64,000 nucleotides of DNA from Kitasatospora sp. NBC_01246. GTDB taxonomy: Bacteria; Actinomycetota; Actinomycetes; Streptomycetales; Streptomycetaceae. A program made the translations under genes and the position numbers. Location: assembly GCF_036226505.1 (NCBI RefSeq), contig NZ_CP108484.1, positions 930,001 to 994,000 on the forward strand. The letters are read 5' to 3'. How positions within the stretch are numbered: the first letter of the stretch is position 1; every line of letters begins with the position of its first letter. The notes beneath the pieces were generated by a model. It made no database searches. It was not told the DNA's origin and saw only the letters and a list, made by a program, of their open reading frames with translations. This document shows positions 25,327 through 33,611 of the stretch, in pieces.

Positions 25327-26196
25327 TCAGCGGACGTAGTAGGGCCGGTTGTGCGCGGCGACCGGCGGGGACTGGTAGGTCCAGACACCGGCGGCGGGCG
25401 CCGTCCCGATCAGGCGGTCGAGGTCGGCGACCGCCTCGTCGGCCGACTCGGCCCCGCCGGCGCCCACCGGCCGCTCGCCGAGGGTGAGCCGGACCCGCTC
25501 CGCGGTGCGGTCGTCCAGCGCGTAGAACCGGTAGGTGTCATGGACGTCGAGCGGCCCGGCCAGCAGCCGGCCCTCCTCGTCGGTGCCGTAGCCGGTGATC
25601 GGCGTGTTGTTGACCGCCTCGGGCGTGAGGCCCACCAGGTCGGCCTCGACGGCGAACAGTTCGCCGTCCTCGCGGCTCAGCCCGTCCGGACCGAGCGCGG
25701 CGCGGCGGCAGGAGACCGACCAGCGCTCGCGCACGGACGCGGCGTTGAGCGAGGGCAGCTCCGCCTCGAACCAGCCGGGCCGCTTCGGCTCGGCGTAGAG
25801 CCTGCGGCCCGCGTCGATGGCGAGCGGGTTGTCGCAGAGGACGTGCATCCGGGCGATCCCGAGCAGCTTGGTCTGGTCGTAACCGCGGCTGTACTGGCCG
25901 TAGTTCAGCTCGGGGAGGCGGTCCTCGGCGAACGCGGGGTGGGCGATGACGTTGATCTCCACCTCCTGGGTGATCCCGCCGCCGCCCGGGTACTGCGCGA
26001 AGTAGAGCTGGTAGTTCAGCGAGACGCAGGCCATGCCGTCGAACAGGGCGACGGCCAGGCCCGGGTGGCGCTTGGCGAGCAGGTCGCGGCACGGGCCCGG
26101 GGAGACCAGGTAGTCCACCCCGATGTTGTGCAGCGCGCCGTAGTGGAACGGCAGGTGGTAGGGCTCGGGGACGGGCGGGAGCGGGAGCGCGGTCAT
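25327..26196 (-). CDS. conserved protein of GMC dehydrogenase operon, possibly acetoacetate-decarboxylase-like fold
   Basis: This 289-residue soluble protein has no signal peptide. Conserved-looking stretches are PYHLPFHYGALHNIGVDYLVSPGP, DGMACVSLNYQLYFAQYPGGG and ITQEVEINVIAHPA. The pattern of strands faintly recalls acetoacetate-decarboxylase-like proteins, but the Schiff-base Lys is not identifiable, so no function is assigned. Its ATG overlaps the stop of the GMC oxidoreductase gene (ATGA), making it the third gene of a tightly coupled operon; it may process the oxidation product or modify the flavoprotein substrate. Confidence 0.75.
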   Translation of the reverse strand: MTALPLPPVPEPYHLPFHYGALHNIGVDYLVSPGPCRDLLAKRHPGLAVALFDGMACVSLNYQLYFAQYPGGGGITQEVEINVIAHPAFAEDRLPELNYGQYSRGYDQTKLLGIARMHVLCDNPLAIDAGRRLYAEPKRPGWFEAELPSLNAASVRERWSVSCRRAALGPDGLSREDGELFAVEADLVGLTPEAVNNTPITGYGTDEEGRLLAGPLDVHDTYRFYALDDRTAERVRLTLGERPVGAGGAESADEAVADLDRLIGTAPAAGVWTYQSPPVAAHNRPYYVR

Positions 26197-28046
26197 CGGG
26201 ACTCCGTCGGTCGTCGGGCGGGCACGGGCAGGTCTACCGGCGCGGCAGGTGCGGCAGGCACCGCAGGCGCCACCGGTGCGGCTGGTTCGGCGATCGTCAC
26301 CGGTCCGTGCAGCGCCAGCAGGTCGCGGTGGATCCGGTCGGCGCTGCGCAGCGCGAGCGCCGCCATGGTGAGTGAGGGGTTGGAGGTGCCGAGCGAGGGC
26401 ATCGATCCGCAGCCGACGGCGTAGAGGTTGGGGTGGTCCCAGCAGCGCTGCCACTGGTCGACGACGGAGTCGGTCGGCGAGTCGCCCATGAGGTGCGTGC
26501 CGCCGGCGTGGCCCGCCCCCCGGTAGGCGTACGGGCGGCCCTCGTGTTCGAGTCGGCCGGGCCAGCGCGGCCCGGCCTCGTAACGGGTGTGGTCCTCGGC
26601 GCCGAGCAGCGCGAACAGCTGGTCGGAGACGGCGCGGGCCGAGGCCATGCCGCGCCGCACGTACGGCGAGAGGTCGTAGTGCAGGGCGGGGCGCGGCAGC
26701 CCCAGCCGGTCCCGGCGGTCCGGGTCGAGGGTGACGCGGTTGGCCGGGTCGGCGGGCTGCTCCAGCTCGAACTGGAGGGCGAACTGCCGGCCGAGCCGGT
26801 CGCCCAGCCGCTCCCTCAGCTCCTTCCCGCGCACTCCGGCGGCCAGCAGTTCGGCCAGCTCGACCTGCGGCGGGCCGGCGGCCCAGGACCAGCCCCAGTT
26901 GCCGATCTCGACCCGGAACGGCGCGCGGCGGGTGCGGCCGCCCCCGAAGCGGAACGCCTCCAGCCCGCTGGTCGACCCCGGGCCGCGGTAGGGGCCGACG
27001 GGGTCCGGCATGAGCCCCCAGGTGAGCAGGGCCGGGTGGTCCATCAGGTTCCGGCCGACCTGGTCGCTGCGGTTCGCCAGGCCGGAGAGGAGCAGCAGCC
27101 GGGCGTTCTCGATCGCGTGGGCGGCGAGGACGACCAGGTCGGCCTCGACCCGGTGGGTGGCTCCCCCGGAGAGGTAGTCGACCCCGGTGATCCGGCCGGT
27201 GCCGTCGGCGAGTACGCGGGCGGCCACGGCGTCGGTCCGCAGTTCGACGGTCGGTGCCCAGCGGGCCTGGGTGCGCAGCGGCGTGTACTTGGCGCCGCTC
27301 GGGCAGATCGGGACGCAGCTGGCGCTGCCCGCGCAGGGCGTGCCCGGTTCGTGCGGCGCGTCCCCGGCACGACGGTTCGGCAGGCCGTGGCGGGCGTGCG
27401 GGGTGGGGACGACGGCGAGGCTCGCCGCCTCGGGGGCGGCGGGGTCGCGGACGGTGCGGCCGTCCAGCGCGCGGGCCAGCCGCCGGTCGAGGTAGCTGGC
27501 GGGGATGGCGCGGGTCGGGAAGGCGTAGCCGTCCGGGATGGGCAGGCCGACGGCCTCGCGCTGCTGGTCGGCGTCGGCGGCCACGCCCAGCTCCCGCTCG
27601 GCCAGGCGGTAGTACGGTTCGAGGTCGTGGTAGCCGATCGGCCAGTTGCGGCCGTGACCGAGGTCGCCGGTGCGGAAGTCCTCGGGGTGCATGCGCGGGG
27701 CGAGTCCGGTCCAGAGCAGGCCGGTGCCGCCGTTGACCCGCAGGTAGCCGCTGGCGTACGGCAGGGGTCCGTGCTGGACCAGGTAGCCGGTCGCGTCGAA
27801 GCCGCCGTCCGGCCGGCCGGCGAGGTCGCCCACGTCGGGGGACGGCGCGTCCTCGCTGAGCGGGTACGGGGAGGTGGGCGTCCCGCCGCCGGCGGCGCGG
27901 TAGGCCGTCGCGGTGGCGGCGGCGGGCCGCGCGGGGTGCCCGGCCTCCAGGACGAGGACGCGCCAGCCCTGCGCTCCGAGCCGCTCGGCGACCAGCGAGC
28001 CGGCGAAGCCCGCGCCGACCACGACGGCGTCCCAGCGCGCGCTCAT
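26193..28046 (-). CDS. GMC-type FAD-dependent oxidoreductase (sugar/alcohol dehydrogenase large subunit)
   Basis: This 617-residue flavoenzyme oxidises an alcohol or sugar hydroxyl. It has the FAD-binding VVVGAGFAGSLVAERL, GGTGLLWTGLAPRMHPEDF, an ASCVPICPSGAKYTPL segment as in membrane hexose dehydrogenases, DLVVLAAHAIENARLLLLS, the catalytic region GHAGGTHLMGDS (His) and NLYAVGCGSMPSLGTSNPSLT (Asn). No Tat signal is on this subunit; in related dehydrogenases export depends on the small subunit. It overlaps that gene upstream and the unknown gene downstream by four bases each. No cytochrome c subunit is encoded here, so the electron acceptor is unclear. The C-terminal 35 residues are Ala/Pro-rich. 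Confidence 0.92.
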   Translation of the reverse strand: MSARWDAVVVGAGFAGSLVAERLGAQGWRVLVLEAGHPARPAAATATAYRAAGGGTPTSPYPLSEDAPSPDVGDLAGRPDGGFDATGYLVQHGPLPYASGYLRVNGGTGLLWTGLAPRMHPEDFRTGDLGHGRNWPIGYHDLEPYYRLAERELGVAADADQQREAVGLPIPDGYAFPTRAIPASYLDRRLARALDGRTVRDPAAPEAASLAVVPTPHARHGLPNRRAGDAPHEPGTPCAGSASCVPICPSGAKYTPLRTQARWAPTVELRTDAVAARVLADGTGRITGVDYLSGGATHRVEADLVVLAAHAIENARLLLLSGLANRSDQVGRNLMDHPALLTWGLMPDPVGPYRGPGSTSGLEAFRFGGGRTRRAPFRVEIGNWGWSWAAGPPQVELAELLAAGVRGKELRERLGDRLGRQFALQFELEQPADPANRVTLDPDRRDRLGLPRPALHYDLSPYVRRGMASARAVSDQLFALLGAEDHTRYEAGPRWPGRLEHEGRPYAYRGAGHAGGTHLMGDSPTDSVVDQWQRCWDHPNLYAVGCGSMPSLGTSNPSLTMAALALRSADRIHRDLLALHGPVTIAEPAAPVAPAVPAAPAAPVDLPVPARRPTESR

Positions 28047-28603
28047 CGGCCGCCGCCGTACTGCGGCGCCTCGGCCCAGCTGCCGTGTCCGGGCGCGGCG
28101 GTGCCGGGCGCGGCGCCCTGGAAGGTGCGCCACATCAGGCCCCGGTCGTAGGCGCGGGGCGAGGAGGGCTGTTCGCCGGGCCAGGCGCCGACGTACCAGA
28201 GGTGGACGAGGGCGTGTTCGTCGCGGACCCGGCGGGCCAGCAGGGTGCAGTGGTGCTCGTGGGCCATGCCGGTGGCGCGCAGTTCCCCCTCGTCGAAGCC
28301 GGTGAGGCCGGCGGAGATCCGGAGGAACTCGTCGAAGTCCGCGAGGGCGTCGTGCTCGGCACCGTCGTCGTCCTCACGGTCCTCGCGGTCGCGACCCGCG
28401 TGCACACGGTCCGCATGGCGACGGTCCGCGTGGTCGTCGACGTCGAAGCGGTCGGCACGTCGGTGACGGCCGTCCTGCCCGTCACGGCCCCAGAAGCGGT
28501 CGTCGTGGTCGTCGATGGCTGGCAACCGGGCACCCCCACACATGAGCACTGCATGGCCGAGACATGACACAGCAGCGGCACGGCAGACCGCCGTTGCGAT
28601 CAT
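28043..28603 (-). CDS. small subunit of FAD dehydrogenase (FAD-SLDH/gluconate dehydrogenase subunit 3-like)
   Basis: About 186 residues. The C-terminal half matches the D-sorbitol/gluconate dehydrogenase small-subunit family: DEFLRISAGLTGFDEGEL, LVHLWYVGAWPG and the ending AYDRGLMWRTFQGAAPGTAAPGHGSWAEAP. The N-terminus has a weak hydrophobic stretch (ATAVCRAAAVSCLGHAVLMC) and then about 50 residues made largely of Asp, His and Arg (DDHADRRHADRVHAGRDRED), unusual for the family and potentially metal-binding. The start is uncertain: ATG 28603 directly abuts GGAGGA, and GTG 28615 is an alternative. It heads the GMC operon and probably chaperones or anchors the large subunit. Confidence 0.8.
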   Translation of the reverse strand: MIATAVCRAAAVSCLGHAVLMCGGARLPAIDDHDDRFWGRDGQDGRHRRADRFDVDDHADRRHADRVHAGRDREDREDDDGAEHDALADFDEFLRISAGLTGFDEGELRATGMAHEHHCTLLARRVRDEHALVHLWYVGAWPGEQPSSPRAYDRGLMWRTFQGAAPGTAAPGHGSWAEAPQYGGGR

Positions 28604-28890
28604 TCCTCCCGACACCGGGGCGAGAGGCTCGATGCCAGAAACTGATCGACCCTGATCGACACGAGACCATTCAAAGCGCGATTTCGATCATCCAAACCAT
28701 CAGAAGTGTACGAATCAGCCGCGTCCAGCGGGGCACCCGAGGGCGCGGGCCGGCCCGGGCGACAGCGTTCCGCGCCGCACGGCGGTCGCCCGGGCGGCCC
28801 AGCGCAGCGCGCGAAGGCGCCGGGCGGCTGCGATCTTCGGAGCACACGGCGGTGTACCGCCGTGCCTGGTGTCGAGACCTGGAGGCCCGG
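28604..28890. promoter_or_regulatory. divergent AT-richer intergenic region
   Basis: This 287-bp region separates the GMC operon from the DUF4389 gene. The segment 28640-28720 is AT-rich for this genome and repeats GATCGAC twice near 28645-28660; it should contain promoters for both directions, although no single -35/-10 pair stands out. Confidence 0.4.
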
Positions 28891-29730
28891 ATGTGGCAGG
28901 CTCCCCCCGCGCCCGCTCCCTCGGACAGCGAGTGGCTGCCGGTGCTGGACATGTCCCCGCCGGGCCCGCAGAACCGGCTCACCGTGCTGGTGCGGATCCT
29001 GTTGCTGATCCCGCAGTTCATCGTGGTCTGGGCGCTGTCGGTGGTGGCGTTCTTCGTCACCGTGATCGGCTGGTTCGGTGCGCTGTTCCTCGGCCGGCTA
29101 CCGGGCTTCGCCGCCGACTACCTGTCGGGGTACGTCCCCTACGAGACCCGGGTGAACGCGTACCTGCTGCTCACCCACGACCGCTACCCGCCCTTCGCGT
29201 TCCGGACCCCGGGCTACCCGGTACAGGTCGAACTGCGGCCCGGTGAGCTCAACCGGCTCGCGGTGTTCTTCCGGATCATCCTGGCCATCCCCGCGATGAT
29301 CATCCAGGCCGTGCTGTACAGCGGCTGGTGGACGGTCGCCTTCATCAGCTGGCTGGTGGTCCTGATCCTCGGCCGGATGCCGCAGGCCCTGTTCGAGGCC
29401 ACCGCGGCGATCCTGCGCTACCGGATGCGGTACCTGGCGTATCTGCTGATGCTCACCTCCGCCTATCCGAAGCGGCTGTTCGGCGACGAGCCGACCACCG
29501 CGCCGAGCGGGCCGGTGTCGGGGACCCACCCCCTGGTGCTGAGCAGCGGCGGGCGCGGCCTGCTGGTGGCGTTCCTCGTGATCGGCGTGCTCTCCTCGGC
29601 CGCGGGCTCGATCACGTCGACGTTCACGGACGACGACGACACCAAGAGCGTCACCGGCCCCCCGGTGCCGGGCCCACTCGCACCCGGACCCGGCTCCTCT
29701 GCCGTCCACCACGCCCGGCTCCTTCCCTGA
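28891..29730 (+). CDS. DUF4389 membrane protein
   Basis: This 279-residue integral membrane protein carries two DUF4389 repeats, each beginning LNRL-type before a pair of helices (NRLTVLVRILLLIPQFIVVW and LNRLAVFFRIILAIPAMIIQA), plus a further C-terminal helix (GLLVAFLVIGVLSSAAGSI) and a Pro-rich tail. Family members are widespread in actinobacteria with no known function. The ATG has a CTGGAGG site. Confidence 0.88.
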   Translation: MWQAPPAPAPSDSEWLPVLDMSPPGPQNRLTVLVRILLLIPQFIVVWALSVVAFFVTVIGWFGALFLGRLPGFAADYLSGYVPYETRVNAYLLLTHDRYPPFAFRTPGYPVQVELRPGELNRLAVFFRIILAIPAMIIQAVLYSGWWTVAFISWLVVLILGRMPQALFEATAAILRYRMRYLAYLLMLTSAYPKRLFGDEPTTAPSGPVSGTHPLVLSSGGRGLLVAFLVIGVLSSAAGSITSTFTDDDDTKSVTGPPVPGPLAPGPGSSAVHHARLLP

Positions 29731-29756
29731 CCCGGCCCACGCCGCGGGCCTGAGCG

Positions 29757-30113
29757 CTACGACGCGCCGCTCTCCCCCAGGTACTCGGCCACGACGTTCT
29801 TCGGGACGACCATCCGCCAGGCCTCGACGACCAGTTCACGCATCTCGGCCGCGTCGACGGCGTCCGTGCGGACCTGCACCCAGTTGAACCGCTCGTCCGC
29901 CGGCTCCGGCATCAGGAACTTCTGCGGCTCGGCCGCGACCAGGGCCGCCCGCTCCTCCTTGAGGAAGGCGAAGCCCATGACCGTCTCGTCCCGCGAGAAC
30001 GCCAGGTAGACGATCCCCCGGACCCGGAACTTGACCCGGTCCCTGACCAGTGCCTCCTCGGTACGCGGCAGGGACCGGGCCAGGGTGCGCACCTCTTCGA
30101 CCGTGATCGCCAT
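29757..30113 (-). CDS. MmcQ/YjbR-family protein
   Basis: This 118-residue protein belongs to the YjbR (CyaY-like fold) family: VRTLARSLPRTEEALVRDRVKFRVRGIVYLAFS and FNWVQVRTDAVDAAEMRELVVEAWRMVVPKNV. Family members are small DNA-binding-like or stress proteins of unclear role. The ATG has a GAGAGG site. Confidence 0.88.
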   Translation of the reverse strand: MAITVEEVRTLARSLPRTEEALVRDRVKFRVRGIVYLAFSRDETVMGFAFLKEERAALVAAEPQKFLMPEPADERFNWVQVRTDAVDAAEMRELVVEAWRMVVPKNVVAEYLGESGAS

Positions 30114-30190
30114 GCGGCGAGCCTCTCACGCCGCACTGACAGCGGCCGGGACCACACCGCCGAGACCACACGCCGGCCCAGGTGTCCGGT

Positions 30191-30724
30191 TCAGGCGCGG
30201 GACCGGGCCTGCTGCCAGAGCGCGGGATCCGTGAAGTGCACGTCGTAGCGGTCCTGTTCGGGGAGGAGCCGGTCGAAGGTGTCCAGCCCGGCGGCGACCC
30301 GGCCGAGATGGCGGAAGTACCCGAAGCGCTCCACCGCGGGTGACATCACCACGAGCAGGGCGACCGTCCGACCGGGCGCCGCGCCGAACGCGTGCGGCAG
30401 CCCGGGCGGGACGACCACCAGGTCGCCCACGGCGGCGACCCTGGACCGGTCACCCAGCAGGAACTCCGCGACGCCGCCGAGCACGTAGAACAGCTCGGCG
30501 GACCGCGCGTGGTAGTGCGGCCGGGCGCCGTCCGCCCCCTCCGCCAGGACGAGGCGGTTGACGCCGAACGCTCCGCCGCCCGGCGCGTCGGCACCACTGC
30601 CGCCGCCGTCGGCCAGCAGGTGGAAGGCGCTGCCCGCGGAAAGGGCGACGCGCTCGGCGTCGGCCGCCCGGACGAGCAGCGGCTCGCGGATCGCTTCGGG
30701 GGTGGTGGGGTACGGGGTCGGCAT
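30191..30724 (-). CDS. cupin-domain protein
   Basis: This 177-residue protein has a single cupin barrel: the first metal motif HYHARSAELFYVLGG (His, His, Glu) and the second VVVPPGLPHAFGAAP (His). A short helical C-terminus follows. It may be a metal-dependent isomerase or dioxygenase, or a ligand-binding protein. The ATG at 30724 has a GAAGGA site. It is divergent from a LysR gene, which probably regulates it. Confidence 0.88.
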   Translation of the reverse strand: MPTPYPTTPEAIREPLLVRAADAERVALSAGSAFHLLADGGGSGADAPGGGAFGVNRLVLAEGADGARPHYHARSAELFYVLGGVAEFLLGDRSRVAAVGDLVVVPPGLPHAFGAAPGRTVALLVVMSPAVERFGYFRHLGRVAAGLDTFDRLLPEQDRYDVHFTDPALWQQARSRA

Positions 30725-30867
30725 CGGTACGTCCTTCGTGGGTAAGCGACTGATCGGATCCATTCGAACGCGGGAATAGCGGTCGAACCAGGAGCAGTTG
30801 GCGATGACACCGATCAGTGATCGCGATCGGTCGGGGACGCGGCGGAAGACGACGACGGACGGGGAGC
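30725..30867. promoter_or_regulatory. cupin/LysR divergent control region
   Basis: CCGATC-N9-GATCGG (30810-30815 with 30825-30830) is a perfect dyad in the spacing range of LysR sites, and it encloses a perfect 10-bp palindrome GATCGCGATC (30819-30828). GATC-containing copies recur near 30749. Binding by the adjacent LysR protein is inferred. Confidence 0.45.
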
Positions 30868-31782
30868 ATGGAACTCCGGCAACTGGCCTACGCGGTGGCG
30901 GTCGCCGACGAGGGCGGGTTCGGGCGCGCCGCCGATCGGCTGGGCATCGTGCAGTCGGCCGTCAGCCAGCAGGTCATGCGGCTGGAGCGCGAGCTGGGGG
31001 TGATCCTCTTCGACCGTTCGACCCGGCGCGTCCGGCCGACCGCCGCCGGTGAGCGCCTGCTGCCGGAGGCCCGCGCCGTCCTCGCGGCGGCCGACCGCAC
31101 CCGCCGGGTGGCGGCCGAGATCGCCGCCGGGGCCGAGGGCGTACTCCGGCTCGGCGCCGTCCACGGGCCCGGCGACCGGCTCTACGACGTCCTGTCCGCG
31201 CTGTCGGACCTCGCGCCGCAGCTACGCGTCCGGCTCACCCGGGCCGCCCCGCCGGAACGGCTCGCCCAAGTCCGCTCGGGCACGCTGGACGCCGCCTTCG
31301 TACGCGGCCCGGCCGCCGTCCCCGGGCTGGAGCTGCTCCCGCTCTGGAGCGACCCGCTGTACGCCGCCCTGCCGGCCGGCCACCCGGCGGCCGCACTCGA
31401 TCCGCTCCGCCCGGCCGACCTGCGCGACCTGCCGCTGCGCCTGGCCCCCCGCGCGCGGAACCCGCCCTTCCACGACCTGATCACCGCCGCCTGGCAGGCG
31501 GCCGACCTCGGCACACCGGTCACCGGGCCGCCGTTCACCACGCTGCGCGAGACGCTCACCGAGATCGCCGACGACGCGCCCTCGTGGACGGTCCTCTACC
31601 GGGTGTCCGACCTGCCCCCGGTCCCCCGGATCGCCTACCGCCCACTCGCGGGCCTCACCGTCACCACGTCACTCGCGGTGCGCAGCGGCCCGCCTCCCCC
31701 GGCACTGCGCCGGCTCCTTGAGGCGGTCCACCGCAGTTCGGCCCCGACGAAGCCGTCACCCGCCACGGGGACCGGCCGTTAG
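30868..31782 (+). CDS. LysR-family transcriptional regulator
   Basis: This 304-residue regulator has the LysR HTH (MELRQLAYAVAVADEGGFGRAADRLGIVQSAVSQQVMRLE) and a LysR_substrate domain from about residue 90. The ATG follows GGGGAG. It is transcribed divergently from the cupin gene, the usual target arrangement, and its stop overlaps the convergent LuxR gene by four bases. Confidence 0.92.
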   Translation: MELRQLAYAVAVADEGGFGRAADRLGIVQSAVSQQVMRLERELGVILFDRSTRRVRPTAAGERLLPEARAVLAAADRTRRVAAEIAAGAEGVLRLGAVHGPGDRLYDVLSALSDLAPQLRVRLTRAAPPERLAQVRSGTLDAAFVRGPAAVPGLELLPLWSDPLYAALPAGHPAAALDPLRPADLRDLPLRLAPRARNPPFHDLITAAWQAADLGTPVTGPPFTTLRETLTEIADDAPSWTVLYRVSDLPPVPRIAYRPLAGLTVTTSLAVRSGPPPPALRRLLEAVHRSSAPTKPSPATGTGR

Positions 31783-32822
31783 GCGAACCCGGACAGGTCC
31801 GCCAGCACCACGGCCACCAGCTCGCGGCGACTGCGCACACCGAACTTGTCGAAGACGGCGGTCAGGTGCTCCTGCACGGTGTTGGCGGAGATGTGGAGTT
31901 CGTCGACCAGCTGGCGGGTGGACCGCCCCCGGATGACCAGGGCGGCGACCCGGGTCTGGGCGTCGGTGAGTCCGTGGGCGCTGAGCAGGACCGCGCCGAG
32001 TTCCGCCGGTCGGGCCGGTTCCACCACCACGCCGATCTGCGCGCCCAGGCGACTGGTGTGCAGGGCGAGCCACCGGCCGGAGCGCCCTCGGACGCGGACG
32101 GTCGAGGGCACCGGCCCGGCGGCGGCCGCGAGCACGCTGACCGGGAGCAGACCCGCGTCCTGCCGGTCGCCGTCGGGGAAGTCGGTCAGCCACTGCTCGG
32201 CCTCGGGGCTCATGGACACCGTCCTGAACGCGGAGTCGAGCAGGATGAGGCCCACTCCGTCCGGGCCGGTGGTGGCGTTCGGAGGCGGTAGCGCGGTCAC
32301 CGCCGTGCGCAGACCGGTCGCCAGAACCGGAGCGACGCGTCGGACCAGGGCGATCTCCTCATCGGTGAAGCCCGGGGAGGAGGCCTCCCGGTGCAGGCAG
32401 AGCACTCCCCAGCAGCGGTGCCCGGTGACCAGAGCGGCGCGCAGTTCGTCGCCGAGCCCCAGCGGGGCCATGATCTCCCGGTAGCGGGCGCTGTCCGTCC
32501 GGCTGCCCTCGGTGGCCCGGTCCAGCGACCCGACCGGATCCGCCGCCCCGGCGAGGCCCGCGAACTTGTTGACGTCCGCCTGTCCGAACTCGTTGTCGAG
32601 GAACAGCGCCGTCGCGGGGCCGAGCGGGTCCTCGGCGGTCGCCGAGGTGAACAGCAGCGTCACCGGATCGACGGTCGCGGAGAAGGCCGCCTCCGCCGGC
32701 ACCACCCGGCGCAGACGGCCGACGATCTCCGAGCCCAGCGCGGCGGTGTCCAGCCCGCTGCGGCACCGTCGCTCGATGTCGGCGAGCCGGCGTTCCACGA
32801 CCGCGCCTGCCACCACGTACAT
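31779..32822 (-). CDS. LuxR-family regulator with GAF-like sensor
   Basis: This 347-residue protein has a GAF-like N-terminal domain (about 20-170; LGDELRAALVTGHRCWGVLCLHREAS is typical), a central PAS-like segment (GVGLILLDSAFRTVSMSPEAEQWL) and a C-terminal LuxR HTH (LTDAQTRVAALVIRGRSTRQLVDELHISANTVQEHLTAVFDKFGVRSRRELVA). No receiver domain is present. The start at 32822 may be two codons early: TACGCT lies seven bases before the GTG at 32816, suggesting a leaderless form. Confidence 0.9.
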   Translation of the reverse strand: MYVVAGAVVERRLADIERRCRSGLDTAALGSEIVGRLRRVVPAEAAFSATVDPVTLLFTSATAEDPLGPATALFLDNEFGQADVNKFAGLAGAADPVGSLDRATEGSRTDSARYREIMAPLGLGDELRAALVTGHRCWGVLCLHREASSPGFTDEEIALVRRVAPVLATGLRTAVTALPPPNATTGPDGVGLILLDSAFRTVSMSPEAEQWLTDFPDGDRQDAGLLPVSVLAAAAGPVPSTVRVRGRSGRWLALHTSRLGAQIGVVVEPARPAELGAVLLSAHGLTDAQTRVAALVIRGRSTRQLVDELHISANTVQEHLTAVFDKFGVRSRRELVAVVLADLSGFA

Positions 32823-32839
32823 CAGCGTACGCCGCCCGA

Positions 32840-33280
32840 CTACCCCGGGCCCGGGACGAGCCCGAGCTGGCGCAGCAGCCCCAGCTCGTCGAGCCGGCCC
32901 CAGCGCTCGACGATGCGGCCCTCCCGGAGCCGGAAGATGTTGATCCCCCGCAGCGTGACGGTACGGCCGGTGGGCGGCGCGCCGAAGATCTCGCCACGCT
33001 GGGTGCCACTGGCGCTGAAGTGCTCCACGACCATGTCACCCTCGGCGACGAGGAAGTCGGGCATGGCGTGCCAGTCGGGGAACGCGCCGCGGAACAGCAC
33101 GGCGGCCGCGCGCATGCCCTCACGGCTGGTGTCGGTGCCGACCGGCGGGTCGTGGTTGAGGAAGTCCTCGGCGAGGTACTCGTCGACGGCCGCGAGGTCG
33201 CCCTGGGTGAACAGTGCGTCGATGAAGGCACGCACGATCTCCCGGTTGTCTGTGGTTCGGGTCTGCTCGATGGTGTCCAT
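32840..33280 (-). CDS. SnoaL-like (NTF2-fold) protein
   Basis: This 146-residue NTF2-like protein of the SnoaL polyketide-cyclase group (NREIVRAFIDALFTQGDLAAVDEYLAEDFLNHDP, FPDWHAMPDFLVAEGDMVVEHFSASGTQRG, LRGINIFRLREGRIVERWGRLDELGLLRQLG). The Asp/His pair of SnoaL-type cyclases is broadly present, but most stand-alone members have unknown substrates. An in-frame GTG six bases upstream is an alternative start. It precedes the LuxR gene on the same strand by 17 bp and may be co-transcribed. Confidence 0.88.
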   Translation of the reverse strand: MDTIEQTRTTDNREIVRAFIDALFTQGDLAAVDEYLAEDFLNHDPPVGTDTSREGMRAAAVLFRGAFPDWHAMPDFLVAEGDMVVEHFSASGTQRGEIFGAPPTGRTVTLRGINIFRLREGRIVERWGRLDELGLLRQLGLVPGPG

Positions 33281-33357
33281 AGCCACAGTCTTGGACGCCG
33301 CCCGGGCCCCCGGTACCCCAAGAACCTGGGGTTTCGCCCCCGGGACACCCGGTGGAA

Positions 33358-33389
33358 AGGGCCCCGACCGGGTCGCCGGTCGGGGCCCT
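33358..33389 (-). terminator. terminator after DUF397 gene
   Basis: A perfect 13-bp stem (33358-33370 with 33377-33389, 6-base loop) lies 16 bases behind the DUF397 stop on the minus strand. Confidence 0.8.
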
Positions 33390-33404
33390 CACACGCAGGC
33401 AAGC

Positions 33405-33611
33405 TCAGACGGCGCCGAACTCACCCGTCCGAACACCGGCGATGAACGACTGCCAAGCATCGGCGGGGAAGACGAGCGCCGGGCCCTCGGGGTCCTTGGA
33501 GTCACGCACGGGAACGGTGCCCGGGAAGTCCGCCGAAACCTCCAGGCACTGACCGCCGTTGTTGGAGTAAGACGACTTGGCCCAGGACGCGCCGGAAAGA
33601 TCGGGGTTCAT
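33405..33611 (-). CDS. DUF397 small protein
   Basis: This 68-residue DUF397 protein has the typical opening LSGASWAKSSYSNNGGQCLEVSAD and ending RDSKDPEGPALVFPADAWQSFIAGVRTGEF. In Streptomyces such proteins pair with an upstream XRE-DUF5753 regulator (WhiJ-type modules), acting as a small partner that modulates it. Its ATG overlaps the regulator stop (ATGA). Confidence 0.95.
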   Translation of the reverse strand: MNPDLSGASWAKSSYSNNGGQCLEVSADFPGTVPVRDSKDPEGPALVFPADAWQSFIAGVRTGEFGAV

